NCBI GenBank assembly: GCA_019416775.1
Contig: DXWR01000050.1
Location: 1-11,067 of the forward strand
Length of the DNA: 11,067 nucleotides
DNA from: Oscillospiraceae bacterium
Lineage (GTDB): Bacteria; Bacillota; Clostridia; Oscillospirales; Ruminococcaceae
Direction: 5' to 3'
The position numbers were made by a program, and so were the translations under genes. Positions 5,916 through 11,067 of this stretch are shown in pieces (within the stretch, counting starts at the first letter, position 1; every line of letters begins with the position of its first letter). The notes under the pieces are model-generated. The model worked only from the letters and a program-made list of their open reading frames with translations, ran no database searches and was not told where the DNA came from.

Positions 5916-6569
5916 ATGAGATTTTTTATTGACACTGCGGACGTAAATGAAATCCGTGAAGCCAATGACATGGGCATTATCTGCGGCGTGACCACCAACC
6001 CTTCCCTGATTGCCAAGGAAGGCCGTGACTTCAACGAAGTCATCAAGGAAATCACCAGCATCGTGGACGGCCCCATCAGCGGCGAAGTGAAAGCCACCAC
6101 CACCGACGCTGCCGGCATGATCGCCGAAGGCCGGGAAATCGCTGCCATCCACCCCAACATGGTGGTGAAAATCCCCATGACCGCGGAAGGTTTGAAGGCT
6201 GTCAAGGTGCTGCATTCCGAAGGCATCAAGACCAATGTGACCCTGGTGTTCAGCGCTGCTCAGGCTCTGCTGGCTGCCCGCGCCGGAGCAACCTATGTTT
6301 CCCCCTTCCTGGGCCGTTTGGATGATATTTCCATGCCCGGCATCGATTTGATCCGCTCCATCGCCGAGATCTTTGCCGTACATGACATTGACTGCCAGAT
6401 CATCTCCGCCAGCGTGCGCAACCCCATCCACGTGATCGACTGTGCCGCTGCCGGCGCCGACATCGCCACCGTCCCCTACAAGGTGCTGATGCAGATGATC
6501 AAACACCCCCTGACCGATCAGGGCATCGAAAAGTTCCAGAAGGACTACAAAGCGGTATTCGGCGAATAA
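5916..6569 (+). CDS. tal: Small transaldolase of the TalC/FSA family (often annotated fructose-6-phosphate aldolase)
   Basis: This 217-residue Schiff-base class I aldolase belongs to the fsa/talC/mipB family and most resembles the Bacillus YwjH type. Conserved active-site residues are Asp6, Thr26, Asn28 (GVTTNPS), the Schiff-base Lys85 (VVKIPMT), Thr109, Arg134 and Ser166. Two positions separate the functions in this family. Where E. coli FSA has Gln59 and Tyr131, this protein has Glu57 and Phe131 (YVSPFLGRLDD), as in true transaldolases. This predicts transfer of dihydroxyacetone between fructose-6-phosphate and erythrose-4-phosphate in the non-oxidative pentose phosphate pathway, rather than release of free dihydroxyacetone. 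The ATG at 5916 follows AGGAGG at 5901-5906. A strong promoter upstream and a terminator downstream make it a single-gene unit. Family is firm, and the transaldolase reading is a well-based inference. Confidence 0.95.
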   Translation: MRFFIDTADVNEIREANDMGIICGVTTNPSLIAKEGRDFNEVIKEITSIVDGPISGEVKATTTDAAGMIAEGREIAAIHPNMVVKIPMTAEGLKAVKVLHSEGIKTNVTLVFSAAQALLAARAGATYVSPFLGRLDDISMPGIDLIRSIAEIFAVHDIDCQIISASVRNPIHVIDCAAAGADIATVPYKVLMQMIKHPLTDQGIEKFQKDYKAVFGE

Positions 6570-6595
6570 TTCACCGATCCTTGTTCTTCCAAAAG

Positions 6596-6622
6596 CGGGC
6601 CTGCCTCTCCAGGTCCGTTTTT
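6596..6622 (+). terminator. Intrinsic terminator of the transaldolase gene
   Basis: CGGGCCTG (6596-6603) pairs with CAGGTCCG (6610-6617), with one G-U pair and a 6-base loop, and is followed by TTTTT. It stands only 19 bases before the ribosome binding site of the next gene, so that gene depends on read-through or on a promoter I cannot see. Confidence 0.8.
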
Positions 6623-6652
6623 CTTATCCCAAAAAGAGTAGGAGGGAATGTT

Positions 6653-7051
6653 GTGAAAGTAGCGATTGTAGGCAGCCGGGATGTGGATTTGTCCCAGCTG
6701 GATTGGCTGGACGGGCAGGTGCCTCCGGACTGCGACGGGTTTGTTTCCGGCGGCGCCCGGGGCGTGGACCAGATGGCGGTGCAGTTGGCAGATCAGCGGG
6801 GGGTCCCCTGCTGGGAGTATCTGCCGGATTACGCCCGGTACGGCCGGGGTGCGCCTTTGGTGCGCAACCGGGAAATTGTAAAGCAGGCGGATCTGGTGCT
6901 GGCGGTGTGGGACGGCAAGTCCCGGGGCACCCGCTATGTGATGGACCAGTGCAAAAAAACCGGCACCGCTGTGCGGGTGTTCCACCCCAACGGCGTCCCC
7001 TATCTCCCGATGGAGTGGGAAAAGCCCGCCTCGTCCAACAAAAAGAAGTGA
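6653..7051 (+). CDS. YspA/DUF2493-type SLOG-fold protein
   Basis: A 132-residue Rossmann-like protein of the SLOG superfamily, which also includes DprA and the LOG/YpsA proteins. The expected nucleotide-binding features are present: VAIVGSRD near the N-terminus (residues 3-10), the SGGARGVDQMA loop (32-42), the RN.E motif (71-74) and VWDGKSRGT (85-93). I chose the GTG at 6653 because GGAGGG lies at 6641-6646 and the conserved first strand starts at residue 2. An in-frame ATG at 6581 would add residues encoded by the upstream terminator hairpin and is unlikely. SLOG proteins are thought to bind nucleotide-derived ligands or nucleic acids; the substrate here is unknown. The KKK tail is polar. 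Neighbours (transaldolase, glycosidase) do not explain its role. Family is fairly sure, function open. Confidence 0.85.
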   Translation: MKVAIVGSRDVDLSQLDWLDGQVPPDCDGFVSGGARGVDQMAVQLADQRGVPCWEYLPDYARYGRGAPLVRNREIVKQADLVLAVWDGKSRGTRYVMDQCKKTGTAVRVFHPNGVPYLPMEWEKPASSNKKK

Positions 7052-7103
7052 CCGGTGAGACCTTCCGTTCCGGCGGTTTTCCCCATTGTTTTCGGAATTT
7101 TGC

Positions 7104-7132
7104 TTGCATTCCGGGAAGGGAACAGGTATACT
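7104..7132 (+). promoter_or_regulatory. Promoter of the GH13 glycosidase gene
   Basis: TTGCAT (7104-7109), a 17-base spacer and TATACT (7127-7132). The -35 is weak but the -10 and spacing are good. It lies 52 bases after the SLOG gene stop and 28 bases before the ATG. Confidence 0.55.
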
Positions 7133-7160
7133 AGAAGAAAAGCAAAAAGGAGGATCTCCC

Positions 7161-8747
7161 ATGCCGAATTGGCTTGACAATGCAATTTTTTATGAAATTT
7201 ATCCCCAGTCCTTCCAGGACAGCAACGGGGATGGAATCGGGGATCTCCAGGGCATCATTCAGCGCCTGGACTACATTCAGCAGCTGGGCTGCAACGCCAT
7301 CTGGCTGAACCCCTGCTTTGACTCTCCCTTTGCGGATGCAGGATATGATGTGAGAAACTACTGCCGCATCGCTCCCCGGTACGGCACCAATCAAGATATG
7401 AAACAGCTTTTGGATCAGGTTCACCGCCGGAAAATGCGGTTGATTCTGGACCTGGTCCCCGGCCACACCTCGGTGGAGCACCCCTGGTTTTTACAGTCCA
7501 TGAAGCCGGAGGAAAATGAGTACACCCACCGTTACCTCTGGACCGACTCCATCTGGGAGGACTTCAACGGGGTGGAAAATACCACCGGCTGTTTGCGGGG
7601 CATCTCCGCCCGAAACGGCAGCTGCGCGGTGAACTTCTTCTCCACCCAGCCCGCCTTGAACTACGGCTTTGCCAACCCCGATCCGGCGAAACCCTGGCAG
7701 AAGTCCTGCGATTCTCCCGAAGCCCAGGCCACCCTCAACGCCATGATCCAGGTGATGGATTTCTGGCTGAAGATGGGCTGCGACGGCTTCCGGGTGGATA
7801 TGGCGGGGAGCTTGGTGAAAAACGACCCCGATCAGGAAGCCACCATCCGCCTGTGGCAGAAGGTGCGGGCCTTTTTGGATGAAAACTACCCCGACGCCGC
7901 CATGATTTCCGAATGGGGCAACCCCGGCCGGTCGCTGCGGGGCGGCTTCCACATGGACTTTCTGCTCCACTTCGGCCCCTCCCGGTACTGGGAACTGTTC
8001 CGGTCCAACGCCCCCTACTTCTCCCGGAAAGGCACCGGAGAGATCGGCGGATTTTTGATGAAGTATCAGGAATTTATCCGGGAATGCGGGGGACAGGGCT
8101 TGATTTGCCTGCCCAGCGGCAACCACGACATGGAGCGGATGTCCTACTTTTTGGATGAAGAGGAGAGTAAGCTGGCCTTCCTCTTCCTGCTCACCATGCC
8201 CGGCGCCCCCTTTATTTACTACGGGGACGAAATCGGAATGCGGTATCTGGAAGACCTGCCCTCCAAGGAAGGGGGCTATCACCGCACCGGCTCCCGGACT
8301 CCCATGCAGTGGGACGATGGGGTCAATGCTGGATTTTCCACCGCAGCCAAGGAAATGCTGTACCTGCCCATCGACCCCAACCCCTTCCGTCCCACGGTGC
8401 AGACCCAGCAGATTGCTCCCGGCTCCCTGTACCACACGGTGCAGAAGCTGATCAACCTGCGCTTGGCCCATCCGGCCCTGCAAAGCAACACCCCGGTGGA
8501 ATTTTTGGCCGGGGAGGAGCAGCCCTATCCTCTGGTGTACCGCCGCAAAAATCAAGAAGAGGACATCATCGTCATTCTCAACCCCTCCAACCAAAGCTAC
8601 CAGTACACCCTTCCCTGGAAGGAAGAGGAAGTCCAGGTGCTGTATCAGCTGGGCGGGGTCTGCACCTGGAAGGAACGGGTGGTGAACCTGGACCGGGAAA
8701 CCGGTTTGCTGCTGCTCTACCGTCCCGAGGAGGCAGCCGACCGTTAA
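7161..8747 (+). CDS. GH13 alpha-amylase family glycosidase, cytoplasmic, alpha-glucosidase-like
   Basis: A 528-residue retaining alpha-glucan enzyme. It opens with FYEIYPQSFQDSNGDGIGDL, the calcium-site loop typical of oligo-1,6-glucosidase and trehalose synthase relatives. The catalytic triad is intact: nucleophile Asp213 (GFRVDMA), acid/base Glu251 (ISEWG) and Asp323 (SGNHD). GDEIGM and RTPMQWD further support an alpha-glucosidase-like branch, and a C-terminal beta domain follows from about residue 440. Conserved region I reads DLVPGH (97-102), with Gly in place of the usual Asn before His, which may alter sugar binding. There is no signal peptide, so the substrate is probably an imported oligosaccharide. 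The ATG at 7161 has AAAGGAGG at 7146-7153; an in-frame ATG at 7086 lies upstream of the promoter and is rejected. No transporter or regulator is adjacent, so specificity cannot be set. Confidence 0.9.
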   Translation: MPNWLDNAIFYEIYPQSFQDSNGDGIGDLQGIIQRLDYIQQLGCNAIWLNPCFDSPFADAGYDVRNYCRIAPRYGTNQDMKQLLDQVHRRKMRLILDLVPGHTSVEHPWFLQSMKPEENEYTHRYLWTDSIWEDFNGVENTTGCLRGISARNGSCAVNFFSTQPALNYGFANPDPAKPWQKSCDSPEAQATLNAMIQVMDFWLKMGCDGFRVDMAGSLVKNDPDQEATIRLWQKVRAFLDENYPDAAMISEWGNPGRSLRGGFHMDFLLHFGPSRYWELFRSNAPYFSRKGTGEIGGFLMKYQEFIRECGGQGLICLPSGNHDMERMSYFLDEEESKLAFLFLLTMPGAPFIYYGDEIGMRYLEDLPSKEGGYHRTGSRTPMQWDDGVNAGFSTAAKEMLYLPIDPNPFRPTVQTQQIAPGSLYHTVQKLINLRLAHPALQSNTPVEFLAGEEQPYPLVYRRKNQEEDIIVILNPSNQSYQYTLPWKEEEVQVLYQLGGVCTWKERVVNLDRETGLLLLYRPEEAADR

Positions 8748-8803
8748 AGGAGCGCTGCAAGCTTCGAGGTTTGCATCACAAAATTTAGGTGAGGAGTCTT
8801 TTC

Positions 8804-9112
8804 ATGTCATTGCCCTATCATACCATCTTTGTTGTCGTTGCTGCTGCATTTTTTCTCTTTCGGTTTTGGTGTGAACCCAAGGCCTACCGGCTGGTGCTGG
8901 CGGTGTGGGCTCCCTGCACCATGATGGGGTATCTCATGGAGGCTGCCTGGTGGTCCTACCTGAGCCTGGGAGTGCAGGCGGCGTTTTTGATTGCCTTTGT
9001 TCTGCTGAAGTTTTGGGACAAACACCGCACGGAGGAGGCCAAGTTCACCCCCAACACCCAGAGCCGCACCATCAAAGAGGAATTGGGCCAGTTCAAATCC
9101 AAACTTCCGTAA
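8804..9112 (+). CDS. Small membrane protein of unknown function
   Basis: A 102-residue protein that I do not recognise. Three hydrophobic segments are visible at about residues 7-22, 28-46 and 51-71, followed by a charged, Lys/Glu-rich cytoplasmic-looking tail of about 30 residues. The ATG at 8804 is favoured because AGGTGAGGAG (8787-8796) sits 7 bases upstream; a GTG at 8789 lies within that site. The gene starts 56 bases after the GH13 stop without a clear terminator between them, and a strong terminator follows it, so the two are probably one transcript. Codon use and composition match the neighbours. A partner role with the glycosidase is possible but not shown. Confidence 0.75.
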   Translation: MSLPYHTIFVVVAAAFFLFRFWCEPKAYRLVLAVWAPCTMMGYLMEAAWWSYLSLGVQAAFLIAFVLLKFWDKHRTEEAKFTPNTQSRTIKEELGQFKSKLP

Positions 9113-9126
9113 ATTAAGTTTTTTTG

Positions 9127-9168
9127 TTCAGGATCCCTGGATTTTTTCCTTGGGTCCTGAATTTTTTT
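9127..9168 (+). terminator. Intrinsic terminator after the small membrane protein gene
   Basis: TTCAGGATCC (9127-9136) pairs with GGGTCCTGAA (9152-9161), ten pairs with one G-U, and is followed by TTTTTTT. It closes the GH13 plus membrane protein unit. Confidence 0.85.
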
Positions 9169-9243
9169 GAAAATTTTGGTTAGAGCGGGCAAATGCCTAT
9201 CACAAATTATTCAAACTTTGTGGATAAGCTGTTCATGAAATTT

Positions 9244-9252
9244 TGCTAAAAT
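9244..9252 (+). promoter_or_regulatory. Possible extended -10 promoter of citrate synthase (TGCTAAAAT)
   Basis: TG-N-TAAAAT in an AT-rich stretch 64 bases before the start codon. No clear -35 is seen, so the placement is tentative, but a promoter is expected here because the gene lies between two strong terminators. Confidence 0.35.
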
Positions 9253-9263
9253 AATTGTAAACG

Positions 9264-9283
9264 CGGATGACTTTGCTCATCCG
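9264..9283 (+). promoter_or_regulatory. Hairpin in the citrate synthase leader
   Basis: CGGATGA (9264-9270) pairs with TCATCCG (9277-9283) around CTTTGC. It lies at the predicted 5' end of the mRNA, 17 bases before the ribosome binding site, and has no T tract. It may stabilise the 5' end; no known riboswitch is recognised. Confidence 0.35.
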
Positions 9284-9315
9284 GCTCCCATAAGATTTGA
9301 AAAGGAGGAATCATA

Positions 9316-10689
9316 TTGCTCAATCAAACCCCCAAAAAAACCATGGATGAAATCATGGATTTGTTTGAAGCCTCCAGCATCGGCCAGCCCATCAGTGAGG
9401 AACTGTACCGGCAGTATGACGTGAAACGGGGCCTGCGGGACCTGAACGGAAAAGGTGTTTTGACCGGTTTGACCAACATTTCGGAAATCTGCTCCAGCAA
9501 AATGGTGGACGGAAAAAGTGTGCCCTGCGACGGGCAACTGTACTATCGTGGTTATGACGTAGAAGATATTGTCAACGGCTTTGTTCAGGAGGACCGATTC
9601 GGTTTTGAAGAAACCGCCTACCTGCTGATCTTCGGCAGAATGCCCACCAAGCGCCAGCTGGAAGAATTTGAGGACGTGCTGGCCAGCTACCGCACCCTGC
9701 CCACCAGCTTCGTCCGGGACATCATTATGAAAGCCCCCAGCCCGGACATGATGAACACCCTGGCCCGCAGCGTGCTGACCCTGTATTCCTACGACGACAA
9801 CGCCAACGACATCTCCCTGCCCAACGTACTGCGGCAGTGTCTGGAGCTGATCGCTCTGTTCCCCATGCTGTCGGTGTACGGCTATCAGGCCTACAACCAC
9901 TATGTCTGCGGCCAGAGCCTGTTTATTCACCAGCCCCAGCCTCAGCTTTCCACCGCGGAAAATATCCTGTACTGCCTGCGCCCGGACCACAGCTACACCA
10001 AGCTGGAAGCCCGGCTGCTGGACATCGCCCTGGTGCTCCATGCGGAACACGGCGGCGGCAACAACTCCTCCTTCACCACCCACGTGGTCACCAGCTCCGG
10101 CACCGACACCTATTCGGTGATTGCGGCGGCCCTGGGCTCCTTGAAGGGACCCCGTCACGGCGGCGCCAACCTGAAGGTGGTGCAGATGTTTGAGGAGATG
10201 AAGCAGCAGGTGGCGGATTGGGACAACGACGACCAGGTCAGCGCCTACCTGACTAAGCTCCTCCACAAGGAAGCCTTTGACCACGCCGGTTTGATCTACG
10301 GCATGGGCCACGCGGTGTACAGCCTGTCCGACCCCCGGGCGCGGGTGTTCAAGCGGTTTGTGAAAAAGCTCTCGGACGAAAAGGGCCTGGAAAAGGAGTA
10401 CCGGCTTTACGAAAACGTGGAGCGGCTGGCCCCTCAGGTCATCGCCAAGGAGCGGAAGATCTACAAAGGGGTTTCCGCCAACGTGGACTTCTACAGCGGC
10501 TTTGTGTACCGGATGCTGGGCCTGCCCCTGGAACTGTACACCCCCATCTTTGCCATTGCCCGGATTGCGGGATGGAGCGCCCACCGGCTGGAAGAACTGT
10601 CCAACCGGGGCAAGATCATCCGCCCGGCTTACATGAACGTCTGCCCCCGCAGGGAATACTGCCCCATGCCTCAGCGGACCGAAGATTAA
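9316..10689 (+). CDS. gltA: Citrate synthase (citrate/2-methylcitrate synthase family)
   Basis: Condenses acetyl-CoA with oxaloacetate to citrate, here probably feeding 2-oxoglutarate and glutamate synthesis. The 457-residue protein carries the three catalytic residues in family context: His245 (HAEHGGGNNSSF), His281 (GPRHGGAN) and Asp391 (NVDFYSGF). An N-terminal segment of about 40 residues precedes the core, which begins with the LTGLTNISEI and YRGYDVEDI motifs. The start is a TTG at 9316, supported by AAAGGAGG at 9301-9308 with a 7-base spacing; the next in-frame ATG (9343) has no such site. The C-terminus has a Cys pair in VCPRREYCP, of unknown meaning. No aconitase or isocitrate dehydrogenase lies next to it in the window. 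It is a single-gene unit. Citrate versus 2-methylcitrate synthase activity cannot be settled from sequence, but the absence of prp genes favours citrate. Confidence 0.93.
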   Translation: MLNQTPKKTMDEIMDLFEASSIGQPISEELYRQYDVKRGLRDLNGKGVLTGLTNISEICSSKMVDGKSVPCDGQLYYRGYDVEDIVNGFVQEDRFGFEETAYLLIFGRMPTKRQLEEFEDVLASYRTLPTSFVRDIIMKAPSPDMMNTLARSVLTLYSYDDNANDISLPNVLRQCLELIALFPMLSVYGYQAYNHYVCGQSLFIHQPQPQLSTAENILYCLRPDHSYTKLEARLLDIALVLHAEHGGGNNSSFTTHVVTSSGTDTYSVIAAALGSLKGPRHGGANLKVVQMFEEMKQQVADWDNDDQVSAYLTKLLHKEAFDHAGLIYGMGHAVYSLSDPRARVFKRFVKKLSDEKGLEKEYRLYENVERLAPQVIAKERKIYKGVSANVDFYSGFVYRMLGLPLELYTPIFAIARIAGWSAHRLEELSNRGKIIRPAYMNVCPRREYCPMPQRTED

Positions 10690-10701
10690 ACGAAACCATC
10701 C

Positions 10702-10742
10702 CCGGTGTTTCTGCTTTTTCCAGGCGGAAACGCCGGTTTTTT
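10702..10742 (+). terminator. Strong intrinsic terminator of citrate synthase
   Basis: CCGGTGTTTCTGC (10702-10714) pairs with GCGGAAACGCCGG (10724-10736), thirteen pairs including two G-U, around a 9-base loop, followed by TTTTTT. It is the clearest terminator in the window. Confidence 0.9.
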
Positions 10743-10780
10743 GTTTCCCTGCCCCCCTGAATGGCGTCCCTGGTTTTGGA

Positions 10781-10813
10781 AAGCAAAATGCCCGGCCGGA
10801 GCCTGGGCCGGGC
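10781..10813 (-). terminator. Second minus-strand terminator, GC hairpin plus CATTTTGCTT motif
   Basis: On the minus strand GCCCGGCC pairs with GGCCGGGC (arms at 10806-10813 and 10790-10797) and is followed by ATTTTGCTTTCC. The tail is nearly the same as in the hairpins at 1532 and 3544. It would back up the terminator at 10861-10900 and face the citrate synthase gene. Confidence 0.55.
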
Positions 10814-10860
10814 AAGGGGGAAACCGCAATGATGGGCGAAACCGATCCATCCTCCCATAG

Positions 10861-10900
10861 ACAAAACAACAGCGCGCCGGAGCAACAGTCCAGCGCGCTG
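10861..10900 (-). terminator. Minus-strand terminator of the surface protein gene
   Basis: CAGCGCGC and GCGCGCTG (10870-10877 and 10893-10900) form an 8-bp stem with a further GGA/TCC pair in the loop. On the minus strand the stem is followed by TTGTTTTG. It starts 39 bases after the stop codon of the minus-strand gene. Confidence 0.75.
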
Positions 10901-10939
10901 ACCATGTTCAATTTGGTTTTTCAGAAGATGGATAAGGGA

Positions 10940-11067
10940 TTACTGTTCGCGGCGCTTGCGCAGAATCATCAGACCGCCCAGGGCGCCGGCCGATACAATG
11001 ACCACAACCGTCAGCAGGCCCAGAGGCGCATTGTCGTCGGTCTGGGGGCTGGTGGTGGAGTCAGAGG
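10940..11067 (-). CDS. C-terminal end of a surface protein with a sorting-signal-like tail (partial)
   Basis: On the minus strand a frame enters from the right edge and ends with TAA at 10940-10942, giving 41 residues. The order is a Ser/Thr/Asp-rich stretch containing SPQTDD, a hydrophobic helix of about 20 residues (from LGLLTVV to GLMIL), and a basic tail RKRREQ. This is the layout of a sortase cell-wall sorting signal. The motif resembles the SPQTGD-type signals of Firmicutes, but with Asp where Gly is usual, so sortase cleavage is uncertain and it may simply be a C-terminal membrane anchor. Two minus-strand terminators follow, which supports a real gene end. The ectodomain and so the function lie outside the window. 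Confidence 0.75.
   Translation of the reverse strand, partial: SDSTTSPQTDDNAPLGLLTVVVIVSAGALGGLMILRKRREQ

Noticed and set aside
7048..7080. Terminator after the SLOG gene
   Set aside because: Only a four-base ACCG/CGGT pair with a long loop is seen before TTTT; too weak to call.
9277..10911. 544-residue minus-strand frame opposite citrate synthase
   Set aside because: It overlaps two terminators and the whole of citrate synthase and has no recognisable domain.

Overview
The window looks like a chromosomal segment of a moderately GC-rich, low-oxygen Gram-positive bacterium, most likely a gut-type Clostridia of the Oscillospiraceae/Ruminococcaceae kind. This rests on the gene families (MltG next to a U32 protein, a rubredoxin-tailed flavodiiron protein, a small Bacillus-type transaldolase, a sortase-type C-terminal anchor), strong AGGAGG ribosome binding sites and Firmicutes-like promoters. 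The taxon is an inference; there is no 16S or other marker here.

Layout, left to right. (1) 1-1359: the 3' part of mltG (peptidoglycan lytic transglycosylase, plus strand), followed by a hairpin terminator. (2) 1449-1913: a 465-bp non-coding element with ~50-bp imperfect terminal inverted repeats. (3) 1951-3183: a U32-family protein of the TrhP type (tRNA hydroxylation). (4) 3184-3675: non-coding, holding a 283-bp nested palindrome, a terminator-like hairpin and the fprA promoter. (5) 3676-5472: a four-domain flavodiiron protein (diiron, flavodoxin, flavin reductase, short rubredoxin). (6) 5473-5915: a terminator, then an inverted partial copy of the 1449-1913 element, then a near-consensus promoter. 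(7) 5916-6569: small transaldolase. (8) 6653-7051: YspA-type SLOG nucleotide-binding protein. (9) 7161-8747: cytoplasmic GH13 glycosidase, with a small membrane protein after it (8804-9112). (10) 9316-10689: citrate synthase with a TTG start and a strong terminator. (11) 10940-11067, minus strand: C-terminal end of a surface protein with a sorting-signal-like tail, facing citrate synthase and followed by two minus-strand terminators.

The genes are mainly single-gene housekeeping units separated by terminators and promoters: cell-wall synthesis, tRNA modification, O2/NO detoxification, sugar-phosphate metabolism, alpha-glucan breakdown and citrate formation. No defence system, CRISPR array, tRNA/rRNA, transposase or phage gene was recognised. 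The unusual content lies in the intergenic DNA: two different inverted-repeat elements, a ~112-bp near-identical inverted pair flanking the U32 and fprA genes, and a recurring GC-hairpin plus CATTTTGCTT motif found four times in 11 kb.
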